This document shows positions 41,643-50,423 of a stretch of DNA of 64,000 bases, piece after piece. Every line of letters begins with the position of its first letter. Within the stretch, counting starts at the first letter, position 1. The notes beneath the pieces are model-generated. The model did not search any database, had not been told where the DNA came from, and saw only the letters and a list, made by a program, of their open reading frames with translations. Location of the stretch: assembly GCF_001667885.1 (NCBI RefSeq), contig NZ_LZJW01000141.1:1-64000 (forward strand), written 5' to 3'. The position numbers and the translations under genes were made by a program. The DNA is from Mycobacterium scrofulaceum (GTDB lineage: Bacteria; Actinomycetota; Actinomycetes; Mycobacteriales; Mycobacteriaceae).

Positions 41643-42825
41643 CTTCCCGATAGGCCAGAACGGTCTGCTCCGCAACCGATTTCGGGTCGAACCGCTTCTC
41701 CGCCTCGGCGCGGGCCCGGCGTTCCAGGCTTGTTCTGAAGGCGTCGTCATCCAGCATCCGGCGGATGTGTCCGGCGCATGCCGCGACATCGCCATGCGGG
41801 AAGAGCAGGGCGGTGCGGCCGTCCTCGACCATGTCCGGAATGCCGCCGACGCGGGAGGCGATCACCGGCAGCCCGCACGCCATCGCTTGTGCGACGGCTT
41901 GGGGAGTGGTCTCTTCGCGCGAGCCCATCAATAGCACTTGGGCGCGCCCGTATTCATCGAGCAGTTCTTCGTGGCTGATGGGCCCCAGCAGCGTTACCCG
42001 TTCCCGCAGGCCGCATTCTTCTATCGCCCGCCGGACTTCGCGTTCGCTGGCCGGGTCCGCAATCGGTCCGGCGATCCTGAGTTGCAGGCTTGCCGGCCAC
42101 GACCGGTTCGCAACCGCGCCATGGTCATTGGCGACCTCGCCGATCGCGCGCACGAGATGGTCCACACTCTTGCGCGGCACCAGCGTCCCGACAAACAACA
42201 TTCGGCCGGGCTCCGGTGCGCGCCGTACGCGGAAGAAGTCGTCCTGGATCGGGTTCTCAATGAGTCGGCAGCGCGCCGTCAGCATCGGCCCGTAAACCTG
42301 CGCCAGGTACGGCGAGATGACGATCATGTCCCGGGCGCGGCGAAACACCTCACGCTCCATGTTGGCGACGGCCCGTTTCTTCAGGGCGCCCAACGCATCC
42401 CACCGGCTTCGTTGCAGTAACCGGCTCTCGATGAAGAGCACGCCGTGCGGGGTGATAATCGTCGGCGCCCCGCTCGCCAACGCGCCGAGCGCGTGGCGAT
42501 CCTGGCCCTGCCCATGCACGACATCGGGATCGATCGAACGAATCACCGCCGCCAGTCGCGGCACGTCGTTGACGCGCAGTGTGACCAGCCGCGGGAGGTT
42601 CAGGCGCCTGACGTAGTGAACGTGCAGCGCCCCGGCCCGGCGGTAGGTGGTGGTCACGCCGTTCATCGCGCTGACGACGTGGCACTCGATGTCGGAACGG
42701 GCCGCGAGCGCATGCGCCAACGTGTATGTCACCGACTGCACCCCGTTCTGCACGGCCGCGCCTTCATCGGTGGGGTAGTCGCCCACCAGGGCCACCCGCA
42801 GGGGGCGGGCGAAATCAGGGCGCAC
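41617..42825 (-). CDS. GT4-type glycosyltransferase
   Basis: The 402-residue protein has the GT-B layout, with VALVGDYPTDEGAAVQNGV at the N-terminus, IITPHGVLF in the acceptor half, RMLFVGTLVPRKSVDHLVRA near residue 215 and GSREETTPQAVAQAMACG as the EX7E motif. It should be a retaining sugar transferase; the linkage is unknown. The GTG at 42825 overlaps the end of the upstream epimerase gene by 11 bases; longer upstream frames are arginine-rich and not credible. It is the last gene of the leftward arm. Confidence 0.87.
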   Translation of the reverse strand: MRPDFARPLRVALVGDYPTDEGAAVQNGVQSVTYTLAHALAARSDIECHVVSAMNGVTTTYRRAGALHVHYVRRLNLPRLVTLRVNDVPRLAAVIRSIDPDVVHGQGQDRHALGALASGAPTIITPHGVLFIESRLLQRSRWDALGALKKRAVANMEREVFRRARDMIVISPYLAQVYGPMLTARCRLIENPIQDDFFRVRRAPEPGRMLFVGTLVPRKSVDHLVRAIGEVANDHGAVANRSWPASLQLRIAGPIADPASEREVRRAIEECGLRERVTLLGPISHEELLDEYGRAQVLLMGSREETTPQAVAQAMACGLPVIASRVGGIPDMVEDGRTALLFPHGDVAACAGHIRRMLDDDAFRTSLERRARAEAEKRFDPKSVAEQTVLAYREVIAQNRQI

Positions 42826-43774
42826 CGCGGCCGCTTTCCAGTTTGATATCCGGGTACTCGGCGAAGATCTTTCGCGCCGTCGCCGGGCCGAACGGCTCCG
42901 CGGCACGGCCGATGGTGCGGCGCAACCGTTGTGTGTCCGGGCACAGGAACGGCCGGTCGTTGGGGCGCTGACGCCCGGGCACCGAGGTGAAGTCAACGGG
43001 AAACGGCAGCACGGACGCGATGATGCTCAACGCTTCCCGGACCTCGATCGCCTTGCCGGATCCGATGTTGAGGATCTCCAATCCTTCGACCCGCGAGACG
43101 GTGTCGACGATCACGGCGCCCATCGAGTCGACGTCCACATAGTCGCGCAGTGGCCAGAGGTTACCGACTTCCACTTCGCGCTTGCCCTCTTCTGCGATCT
43201 GACGGGTGACATCGGCCAGCATGTGCGGATTGGTTTCCCGCGGCCCGGCGGCGTTGAACAGCCGCCCGATCACCAGCGTGCGGAAACATCCGGTGGACTC
43301 GAAATAGCGCATGCACAACTGCTCCGCCAGGAACTTGGTGTGGCCGTACACATAGACCGGCCCGGTCGGATCGACTTCCCGGTGGGGCACGAAGTTCGGA
43401 TGGTAGACGTCGCCGGTCGACGCGAAGAAGAAGGCCTGGACCCCGTGCCGCCGTGACGACTCGAGCACGTTCAACGTGCCGTGCACATTCAGGGTGTACG
43501 CCTCGTAGACGTGCTCCTCGCACCATGGGACGAAGTGTTGCGCCGCAAGATGAATGACGTTCTGCGGCTTGATGTCACGCAACACCTCGTCACAGGCGTC
43601 GGCATCGAGGATGTCGCGGACGACCAGCGTCGGCTTGCGGGGTGCGTTCTGCCAGCGGTCTTTTCCGAGGGAAAGGTCATCCATGACGAAGACCTCGGCG
43701 CCCCGCTCCAGCAACGAGTTGACGACCGACGACCCGATGAATCCGCAACCCCCGGTGACCAGATACCTGCTCAC
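42815..43774 (-). CDS. NAD-dependent epimerase/dehydratase (extended SDR)
   Basis: The 319-residue protein has the Rossmann motif YLVTGGCGFIGSSVV, HLAAQHFVP, the catalytic Ser/Thr in STGDVYHPNF and YGHTK for the YxxxK pair, then IGRLFNAAGPRETNPHML. It modifies a nucleotide sugar, most likely by epimerisation, but dehydration cannot be excluded. I choose the GTG at 43774 because GAGAGGG lies 9 bases upstream; the ATGs at 43783 and 43798 lack a usable site. The next gene overlaps its 3' end. Confidence 0.84.
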   Translation of the reverse strand: MSRYLVTGGCGFIGSSVVNSLLERGAEVFVMDDLSLGKDRWQNAPRKPTLVVRDILDADACDEVLRDIKPQNVIHLAAQHFVPWCEEHVYEAYTLNVHGTLNVLESSRRHGVQAFFFASTGDVYHPNFVPHREVDPTGPVYVYGHTKFLAEQLCMRYFESTGCFRTLVIGRLFNAAGPRETNPHMLADVTRQIAEEGKREVEVGNLWPLRDYVDVDSMGAVIVDTVSRVEGLEILNIGSGKAIEVREALSIIASVLPFPVDFTSVPGRQRPNDRPFLCPDTQRLRRTIGRAAEPFGPATARKIFAEYPDIKLESGRGAP

Positions 43775-43832
43775 GTTTTCCATCCCTCTCGCGTCCATGC
43801 GTTCGGATACCCGTGGTGTGCTCGGTTTCCGG

Positions 43833-44891
43833 TCATCGTCGACGGCCCATCACCTCGTCGATGACCTCCAGAAAGCGCTCCGCGACAAGGTCGACGGCGC
43901 AATGGAGCTCGTAGTGGCGCGCCGCGGTGGCTCCCTGCCGCGCCGCCGTGGCCGGGTCGGCCAGGCGGTCGAAAGCGGCGGCCAGTCCGGCAACGTCGTC
44001 GACGCCGATCGGGGGGAAGTCCGGGGGTTGGTATTCGGGCGGCCCGCCCTCCGTGGAGACGATCGGCATGACGCCCAACTGCATCGAGAGGACCTGCACG
44101 CCGCTTTGGGTGGCGCGCCGGTAGTGGGCGATCGAGCCCTTGGCGGCGGCCAGCGTGGTGACGACATCGCGGTAGCGGTAACCGCCGCGACGCCACTGCG
44201 TGTGGGCGGGCAACTCGTCGGCGTCCAGCGCTCCGTCGCCGATCAGGATGAGGTCGTCACCGCGCCAGCCGCCGCCTTCGACGTGGCACTGCCAGGCGCG
44301 CAACACGACGTCCACATTCTTGTAGGGATTGAGCCGGCCGAACATGACAAAGTCGTGGCGCCCCTTGGCATCCACGAACGGAGGGACCCGATCGAGATCG
44401 AGATCGCTGGCAAGCGGTACGACGTGCACCGGCGTGCCGATCACGTCGCGTCGTGTCGCCACCGCGCGCGCGACGTAGTCGCAATAGGCGATGGTGGCCG
44501 CCGAGTGGGCACCCCAGCGATCGAGAACCGCGAGTTCGTATGTCGGCAGCGCTTCTCCCGGGTCATGGGGGCGGTCGTCGTGGATCACCTGGATGCGTGG
44601 CGTCCGTCCGGCCAGTGCGATCCAGCGTGGATCGCGGACCTGCTCGGCGATCACGACGTCCGGCCGGAACTTGCGTACCCGCCGCCAGGCCTTGAGCGTC
44701 GGGGGCCATGTCTTGGCCGAGAGGAATCGCGGCTCGAGCACCACCTCGTACTCACGGGCGGCGTCGGACTCCGGGTGTCGGTCGGAGGTCACGAGCAGCA
44801 CGTCGGCCCCGTGGCGAATCAGCGCTTCGGACTGCACCCGCACCGCCGGACGTGTCCATGGCGAAAGCCAAAGCACCCGTGGAGAATTCAC
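43833..44891 (-). CDS. Glycosyltransferase (GT4-like)
   Basis: The 352-residue protein begins RVLWLSPWTRPAVRVQSEALI and has a donor half with DFVMFGRLNPYKNVDVVLRAW (near residue 175), LILIGDGALDADEL and STEGGPPEYQPPDFPPIG. The acidic pair in the last block is a weaker EX7E motif than in the other two transferases. The GTG start overlaps the stop of the flippase gene by 4 bases. It is the third transferase of the locus, so the repeat unit is probably of at least four sugars counting the one added by the initiating enzyme. Confidence 0.82.
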   Translation of the reverse strand: MNSPRVLWLSPWTRPAVRVQSEALIRHGADVLLVTSDRHPESDAAREYEVVLEPRFLSAKTWPPTLKAWRRVRKFRPDVVIAEQVRDPRWIALAGRTPRIQVIHDDRPHDPGEALPTYELAVLDRWGAHSAATIAYCDYVARAVATRRDVIGTPVHVVPLASDLDLDRVPPFVDAKGRHDFVMFGRLNPYKNVDVVLRAWQCHVEGGGWRGDDLILIGDGALDADELPAHTQWRRGGYRYRDVVTTLAAAKGSIAHYRRATQSGVQVLSMQLGVMPIVSTEGGPPEYQPPDFPPIGVDDVAGLAAAFDRLADPATAARQGATAARHYELHCAVDLVAERFLEVIDEVMGRRR

Positions 44892-46348
44892 GCCAGCTGC
44901 TTGCTGCGCAGCGACGCCAACGACGACCATTTGAGCGGGCCGACCGCAGCGCTGGTGGCCAGGTAGACCGCGGCGGCGGCCAGCAGAATGAGCACGACAT
45001 GCTGGCCCGCGAGCAGCAGTGTCACCGCGACACTGGCGGCCGTCGGGATCAGCACGCGCAGCAAGAACTTCACCGGCGTACGGTAACCGCACCGGCGGTG
45101 CAGCCACCAGCTGCTGAACAGCATGTTGAAGAATTCCGTACACACCAGCGCGATGCCGGGCCCGACCGCGCCGAGACGGCCGTCGAGAACCAGGTTCAGC
45201 GTGACATTGACGATCAGGGTGGCGACCGTCAACCACAGCAAGACCTTCTGGTGGTGGCTGGCGACCAGACCCTGACCGAGGGTGCCGCCGACGAACCGCA
45301 GCGCCGCCGCGATGAACAGCAGCGCCAGCGTCGGCGTTCCCCGTGCGACGAACGCCTTGTCGCCGAAGAACGCGATCAACGGTCCGGCCAGCAGCGCTCC
45401 GACCACCGCGACGGGAACCGCCGCGAAGTACATGAGCTCGACGCTGCGACGCAGGAAGGCGGCGAACGCCGCCACGTCACGCGCATACAGTTCGGTGCCC
45501 GTCGACAGCGTCGCCTTGAGGAACACCAGCGACACCACGATGGTGTTGAACGCGATCGTCAACGCCAGCCCATAGACGCCCACCTCGGAGTGGGTGTTGA
45601 GCAACGACAGGATCACGCCGTCGGCGCGGGTGTAAAGGATTCCGACGACGAGGAATCCGATCAGGGGCAGGGTTTCCCGTAACAGGTCCGCGGCCTCGCG
45701 CAGGGCGAACACCGGGCGCACCGAGATGTGCCGCATCGCCGCGGCGCCCTGGATCAGCAGCTGCACGGCCGGCGGAATGAGCTGTGCCACCGCGAACCAG
45801 ATGACGTTCGAGTGCGTGGAGACCAACACCGCGACCATGGCCAGGGTGGCCGTCCGGGCGACGACGTCGGAGATGGCCACCGCGGAGAACCGGACGGTGG
45901 CCAGAAACACCGGCTCGAAGCGGGTGGTCATGGTCTGCAGCAGCAGGCCACCGGACAGCACCACCAGCATGACCCGCACGTCGTAGTCGTGATAAACGAG
46001 CAGCCCCGAGACGGCAGCCAGCGCCGCGAGCGGGACGCAGTAGAGCAGGGCCAGTCCGCTGTTGACGCGCACCAGTCGTTCGAGGTCGCCGCGGCCGGAG
46101 GTGACGCGGCGGACGATCACGGTCGCGACCCCGAGATCGGCGAAGCTGTTCCACATTCCCACGAACGCGACCGCGATGGAGAGCTGGCCGTAGCGACCCG
46201 GACCCAGATAGCGCGCGGTCATGGCGACGGAGACCACCGAGGCCAGCATTCCCAGTGCGCGGCAGATCAGTTGGATCGAGAAGGCGTGAGCCATCCGGGA
46301 GAGCGGCACCGACGGGACGACCGCCTCGGGCGTCGTCGGCTCGGTCAT
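44888..46348 (-). CDS. Wzx-type polysaccharide flippase
   Basis: The 486-residue protein has about 12-14 hydrophobic helices and begins with the MATE/Wzx-like stretch FSIQLICRALGMLASVVSVAMTARYLGPGRYGQLSIA. It fits the polysaccharide-biosynthesis family that flips lipid-linked repeat units across the membrane. GGGAG lies just upstream of the ATG. Six bases separate it from the stop of the sugar transferase and its 3' end overlaps the next transferase gene, so the three are one transcript. Confidence 0.88.
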   Translation of the reverse strand: MTEPTTPEAVVPSVPLSRMAHAFSIQLICRALGMLASVVSVAMTARYLGPGRYGQLSIAVAFVGMWNSFADLGVATVIVRRVTSGRGDLERLVRVNSGLALLYCVPLAALAAVSGLLVYHDYDVRVMLVVLSGGLLLQTMTTRFEPVFLATVRFSAVAISDVVARTATLAMVAVLVSTHSNVIWFAVAQLIPPAVQLLIQGAAAMRHISVRPVFALREAADLLRETLPLIGFLVVGILYTRADGVILSLLNTHSEVGVYGLALTIAFNTIVVSLVFLKATLSTGTELYARDVAAFAAFLRRSVELMYFAAVPVAVVGALLAGPLIAFFGDKAFVARGTPTLALLFIAAALRFVGGTLGQGLVASHHQKVLLWLTVATLIVNVTLNLVLDGRLGAVGPGIALVCTEFFNMLFSSWWLHRRCGYRTPVKFLLRVLIPTAASVAVTLLLAGQHVVLILLAAAAVYLATSAAVGPLKWSSLASLRSKQLA

Positions 46349-46354
46349 GACTCC

Positions 46355-47941
46355 CTAGTATGCGCCGTGACTGGTGAGAACGGCCTTAATCGTCTTGGCG
46401 ATGATCATGAGATCACCCGACATCGACCAGTTGTCGACGTAGGACAGGTCCAACCGCACCGACTCTTCCCACGAGAGGTCCGATCGGCCGCTCACTTGCC
46501 ACAGCCCGCTGACCCCCGGCTTCACCAACAGTCGCCGCTTGACGTCGCCGTCGTAGTTTTCGACCTCTCGGCGCAGCGGGGGCCGCGGGCCGACGACGCT
46601 CATGTCACCCTTGAGCACGTTGATGAACTGGGGCAGTTCGTCGATGCTGAACCTGCGCAGGATCCTGCCGACGGGGGTGACCCGCGGGTCCTCGCGCATC
46701 TTGAACAGCATGCCGCCGGCGCTCTCGTTCAGCGCCAGCAGGTGCTCGATCTGGGTGTCGGCACCGTCGACCATGGTCCGGAACTTCAGCATCCTGAAGG
46801 GCTTGCCGTCGATGCCGATCCGTTCGGAGGAGTAGAACACCGGGCCCTTGCTGGTGAGCTTGACGGCGACGGCCGCCGCGATGAGGACGGGGGCCGTCGC
46901 GATCAGGGCCGCCAGTGAGAACAGGAAGTCAAACACCTGCTTCTGAAAGCGTTGCGTGCCTTCGTATTGCGGCTTCTCGACGTGCAGCAGCGGCATCCCC
47001 GCAGTGGGGCGTAGGGTCAGGCGGGCTTCCGCCACGTCCATAACTCCTGGCGAGACCACGACGTCGACGTCCATGGTCTCCAACTGCCACATCAGCTCTC
47101 GGATCCCGTGCATGCCGAAGTGGTCCGTCTGGGTGACCGCCACCGTGTCGGCGCCACAGGTCTGGATGGCGGCCACGGCGTGGGAGACGTCACCGAGGAT
47201 CGGCACCGCACGGCCGCCGAGGGTGATGGTGTTGCCGCGCGGTGGCCCGTAGCCCGGAATGCAAACGCCCACCACCAGGTATCCGTCCAGCGGGTTGCGG
47301 GAGAGTTCGTGGGCGAGGTGGGACACCGCCTTCCGGTCGCCGATCGCCAGTACCGTCGTCTGGCACTGGCCGTTCGCGCGCATCTGCCGGATGTGCTTGC
47401 GCCACAGGCTGCGGCTGCCCAGCAGGCCCATGGTGCCGACCGGCAGCGCGATCGCCAGGTATCCGCGCGCCAGGTCGACCTTGGCGAGCAAGGTCACCAT
47501 CGCGATGATTCCGAACGTCCAGAACGATGCGCTGCCGATCCGGCGGTACTCGTCGATGCCGGCACCGATGACTCGCGGTGAGCGCGTTTGGAATACCGCC
47601 AGCGACGACAGCCACAGCGCCGCAAAGAGGAATGACAGCATCGTCATCGCGACGTCCGAGTAACCCGAGGTGTTGGCGATTTCGCCGAATCGGACGTACT
47701 GCGCCAGGAGCACCGACGCGCACACGATCACCGTGTCGCTGATGCGCAGGTGGTGCGAATACTGGTGCTGCCAACGCCGGATGGCGTTGCCACCGGTCGA
47801 GGGTGTCGCGGCCGGGGTGGCGGGCAGGGCGCCGGTCCGGCGGCTGGGCAGCGACGCCATGGCGGCCGGTTTCCGCTTGGTCGGACCGGGTTCGGCGTGC
47901 ACGATGTCCACCAATTCCTGGGTCATCAACGGGTTAGACAT
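46355..47941 (-). CDS. Polyprenyl-phosphate hexose-1-phosphate transferase (WcaJ/WbaP type)
   Basis: The 528-residue protein has a variable N-terminus, four to five hydrophobic helices (about 68-180), a CoA-binding-like Rossmann region with TVLAIGDRKAVSHL, and the C-terminal sugar transferase domain (about 335-525) with MLKFRTMVDGAD, FSIDELPQFINVLKGDMSVV, GPRPPLRREVENY and KPGVSGLWQVSGRSDLSW. It starts each repeat unit by moving a sugar 1-phosphate to polyprenyl phosphate at the inner membrane face. The ATG at 47941 overlaps the end of the RmlC-like gene by 16 bases. Confidence 0.92.
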   Translation of the reverse strand: MSNPLMTQELVDIVHAEPGPTKRKPAAMASLPSRRTGALPATPAATPSTGGNAIRRWQHQYSHHLRISDTVIVCASVLLAQYVRFGEIANTSGYSDVAMTMLSFLFAALWLSSLAVFQTRSPRVIGAGIDEYRRIGSASFWTFGIIAMVTLLAKVDLARGYLAIALPVGTMGLLGSRSLWRKHIRQMRANGQCQTTVLAIGDRKAVSHLAHELSRNPLDGYLVVGVCIPGYGPPRGNTITLGGRAVPILGDVSHAVAAIQTCGADTVAVTQTDHFGMHGIRELMWQLETMDVDVVVSPGVMDVAEARLTLRPTAGMPLLHVEKPQYEGTQRFQKQVFDFLFSLAALIATAPVLIAAAVAVKLTSKGPVFYSSERIGIDGKPFRMLKFRTMVDGADTQIEHLLALNESAGGMLFKMREDPRVTPVGRILRRFSIDELPQFINVLKGDMSVVGPRPPLRREVENYDGDVKRRLLVKPGVSGLWQVSGRSDLSWEESVRLDLSYVDNWSMSGDLMIIAKTIKAVLTSHGAY

Positions 47942-48498
47942 GACGCTGCACTCTCGATCGAAGCGAAGCTCGGCGTTCGCGATGGCCAACTGGCATCCTG
48001 TTCGGAGATGACGGTGACCGGCAGCGGCCACACGATCCCGAATTCCGGGTCCGCCCAGTGGAATCCCTGGGCGTCGGACGGTGCGGGCTCCCCGCCGACC
48101 TGGTAGCTGACTTCCGTGTTGTCGATCAGCGTTTGGAAGCCGTGGGCGACAAACGGCGGCAGGAACAGCGCCCGGTAGTTGTCGGCGCTCAACTCGACCA
48201 TGACGTGGTCGCCGTAGGTCTGCGAGCCGGGGCGGATGTCGACCGCGACGGCGGCGATCGCGCCGCGGGTGCAGCGAACCACCTGGGTCTGAGCGTAGGG
48301 CGGCACCCGGTGGTGCAGACCCCGCACGGTGCCGCGGGTGTAATTGAAGTAGATGTTGGTCTGGGTGACGTCGAAACTCAGCCCGCGGTCGGCGAATTCG
48401 TCGGCACAAAAGGAACGGGAAGAGAAGCCGCGATGGTCGCGTTGCGGCTCGAGGTCAATGATCGTCACGCCGGCGATCTGGGTGGGCGTGTACTTCAT
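47926..48498 (-). CDS. RmlC-like dTDP-4-dehydrorhamnose 3,5-epimerase family protein
   Basis: The 190-residue cupin matches RmlC: QTNIYFNYTRGTVRGLHH with the catalytic His, AVAVDIRPGSQTYG, FLPPFVAHGF and VSYQVG holding a Tyr where RmlC has its second catalytic residue. The EYNP loop found in RmlC reads EPAP here, so the substrate may not be dTDP-4-keto-rhamnose. No rmlA, rmlB or rmlD lies in the window. AAGGAG sits at good distance from the ATG. The gene follows the PPE gene after 44 bases and overlaps the sugar transferase gene. Confidence 0.85.
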   Translation of the reverse strand: MKYTPTQIAGVTIIDLEPQRDHRGFSSRSFCADEFADRGLSFDVTQTNIYFNYTRGTVRGLHHRVPPYAQTQVVRCTRGAIAAVAVDIRPGSQTYGDHVMVELSADNYRALFLPPFVAHGFQTLIDNTEVSYQVGGEPAPSDAQGFHWADPEFGIVWPLPVTVISEQDASWPSRTPSFASIESAASCLTR

Positions 48499-48542
48499 TC
48501 ACCGCTCCTTGGGTAACGGGTGGTTTTCGGTCGCGTCATGGC

Positions 48543-49757
48543 CTACGCGTATCCGCCAGAGGGTGGGCGCGTCATCACGGTCGGGATAACGCCGTACCGG
48601 GGGCCGAGGTTCTTGCCCGACGCGGCGGCCAGGCGCGGCAGCGAGCCCATGATGCTGGGCGGCGTGTTGGCGCCGGCGAGGCTGATCGTCGGCAGCGCCG
48701 AGGCCGCGCTGTGTGCCGCAGGTATCACACTCGTCCAGCTCGCCGGAACCGCCAGCGGCCCGAGCGAGGCCGCGCTGCCGAGACTGCCGACGACGCCCGA
48801 ACCGAGGGATCCGAGCGAGCCGAGCGCGCCCGCACCGGTGCTCGCCGCGCTGGCCGCCCCGGCGGCCGCGGTGCCCGCGGCCTGCATCGCCCCGTTCGCC
48901 AGGCCCTGGGCGGTCTGGGCCATGCCGAGGATGGAGGACATTCCGTACAGCGGGGTCGCGCCCGCCATGAAGTAGGTGGGCAGCGAGCTCGGCAGGCTGG
49001 ACGCGAGGCTGTCCATCAGCGACGAGCTCGCTGAGCTGGTCGCGGTACCGGCGGTGCCCGCGGTGCCGGTGCCGATATCGGCCAGGGTGCTGGTGCTGGC
49101 GGTCATCGGTGACGAAAGCCCGTGCAGCGCATTGGGAACCGAGGACATCACGTGCGACAGGGAAGTGTGCGTCGCCGCCAGCGTTTCGGCCTGGGCCAAC
49201 GCGCTGCCCTGGTTCGCCACCCCGGCCGGGTTGACGACGTCGGGCGGCGGGTTGAACGGTGTCACGTCGCACGCGGCCGCCGAACCCGCGGCGTACTGGT
49301 ACATCGCCGCCGCGTCCTGCGCCCACATCTCCCCGTATTCGGCCTCGGTGGCCGCGATCGCGGCCGAGTTCTGGCCGAAGAAGTTGGTCGCGACCAGCGT
49401 CGCGAGCTGGACGCGGTTGGCGGCGACGGCCGGCGGGGGAACGGTCATCGCGAAGGCGGCCTCGTAGATCTCCACGGCGAGCCTGGCCTGGCCGGCGGTC
49501 TCCGCGGCCTGGGCGGCCGCGCCGGCGGTCCACGCCATGAAAGGAGCGAACGCGGACGCCATGGTCAACGACGAGGGACCCAACCAGCGGCCGGTCGTCA
49601 ATCCGGCGATCACCGAGCGGTAACAGCTTGAGGCGGAATGCAATTCGGCGGCAAGGCCGTCCCAGGCCGCCGAGGCCGCCACCAGCGAAACCGGCCCGGG
49701 GCCGGCATACATCCGCGCGGAATTGAACTCCGGCGGGAACGCCCCGAAATCGATCAC
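48543..49757 (-). CDS. PPE family protein, SVP-like subfamily
   Basis: The 404-residue protein has the PPE domain (about 1-170) with FGAFPPEFNSARMYAGPGPVSL at the start, a WxG-type turn in SYRS-like helices (AAWDGLAAELHSA) and a C-terminal region rich in Ser, Ala and Gly. LGPLAVPASWTSV resembles the SVP motif GxxSVPxxW. PPE proteins are exported by type VII secretion, usually with a PE partner, but no PE gene is visible here. The GTG start lies one base after the stop of a 26-codon leader ORF. The gene reads in the same direction as the RmlC-like gene 44 bases on, so it may head the polysaccharide operon. Confidence 0.92.
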   Translation of the reverse strand: MIDFGAFPPEFNSARMYAGPGPVSLVAASAAWDGLAAELHSASSCYRSVIAGLTTGRWLGPSSLTMASAFAPFMAWTAGAAAQAAETAGQARLAVEIYEAAFAMTVPPPAVAANRVQLATLVATNFFGQNSAAIAATEAEYGEMWAQDAAAMYQYAAGSAAACDVTPFNPPPDVVNPAGVANQGSALAQAETLAATHTSLSHVMSSVPNALHGLSSPMTASTSTLADIGTGTAGTAGTATSSASSSLMDSLASSLPSSLPTYFMAGATPLYGMSSILGMAQTAQGLANGAMQAAGTAAAGAASAASTGAGALGSLGSLGSGVVGSLGSAASLGPLAVPASWTSVIPAAHSAASALPTISLAGANTPPSIMGSLPRLAAASGKNLGPRYGVIPTVMTRPPSGGYA

Positions 49758-49758
49758 G

Positions 49759-49839
49759 TCAGACCTCGGTCCCGGTGGCGGTGCGCAAACGGCTGATCGC
49801 CGGGCCGTACCCGAAGAGCGCGATGGCGGCGTTGAACAT
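49759..49839 (-). CDS. Leader ORF of 26 codons before the PPE gene
   Basis: The frame from the ATG at 49839 reads MFNAAIALFGYGPAISRLRT, then ATGTEV, and ends one base before the PPE start. CATACT ends 6 bases before the ATG, a fit to a leaderless mycobacterial promoter, so ribosomes may start at the mRNA 5' end, translate the peptide and then reinitiate on PPE. Regulation by the peptide is inference. A longer frame from 49974 is basic and unlikely. Confidence 0.4.
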   Translation of the reverse strand: MFNAAIALFGYGPAISRLRTATGTEV

Positions 49840-50062
49840 ACCTAAAGTATGGATTACAGGAGAACCCGTGCCGAAGAGTATTTGGCCTGCGATGGCGAAG
49901 GTCCTTTGTCCCTTTCCGGGTCTTCTACCTGCTGACGCCGCCAGTGCGCGTGGCCTCGTGGTCACGACCGGCATGTGCGTCTCCTTACCTGCTGCGGCTG
50001 GGCCGAAATCGGCCGTTCTTGGCGCTTAGCTGGGCGAACCGGGAGTTTGAGCCGCCCCACCC

Positions 50063-50112
50063 TACAAACTGACATTGTGATAATAGCGTACGAAACATAC
50101 TAATAGTTTGTA
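50063..50112. repeat. Inverted repeat TACAAACT...AGTTTGTA around an AT-rich segment
   Basis: Perfect 8-base arms at 50063-50070 and 50105-50112 enclose a 34-base AT-rich spacer. The base composition is clearly below the surrounding GC level. It could be a looped operator for the divergent PPE and TetR genes, or the edge of an insertion. Confidence 0.4.
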
Positions 50113-50169
50113 AAGAGGGGTGTGATCTGCACTACAGGTATTTACACAAGCGTCAAGCCGGGCGCCCGT

Positions 50170-50188
50170 GGCTGCTAACCTCAGACGT
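50170..50188 (+). promoter_or_regulatory. 19-base motif shared by the two TetR genes, copy 1
   Basis: GGCTGCTAACCTCAGACGT matches the copy at 51143-51161 in 16 of 19 bases. TAACCT within it fits a -10 element. It lies 236 bases before the TetR start, so it is a promoter, an operator or both. Confidence 0.4.
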
Positions 50189-50423
50189 GGCCCATGTACT
50201 GCCCGGGGGTGGCCGGTCGGTGTCGTTCAAGACCGCCCAAGAACCGAGGTGTATGCCCTGCTCATCAACCTGACGGCGATCGACCAGGCCCGGGTCGCAA
50301 CACCCGGCGAGATCGGTCGCATCGTCCACGCCAACGTCGCGGAGCCCGGCATCCCGGCCGGGTCCACGCCGCCGCGCCCGGGTCACACCCGGCGGGCCGA
50401 CGAGAGCTGAGCTGGCAGATTCC

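Larger units (their letters stand above)
49840..50423. other. Intergenic region between PPE and the first TetR gene
   Basis: The stretch of about 580 bases has no gene I can support. It holds the PPE promoter region, an AT-rich segment near 50063-50150 with an inverted repeat, and a motif at 50170-50188 that is repeated before the second TetR gene. A GTG-started frame at 50168-50410 overlaps this motif and has no recognisable product. Confidence 0.5.

Noticed and set aside
46355..48409. Longer version of the sugar transferase starting inside the RmlC-like gene
   Set aside because: The extra 156 residues are antisense-like or frame-shifted RmlC sequence, and the ATG at 47941 begins a normal family member.
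50168..50410. Possible 80-residue gene before the first TetR gene
   Set aside because: It starts inside the shared 19-base motif, has no recognisable domain and reads like leader sequence.
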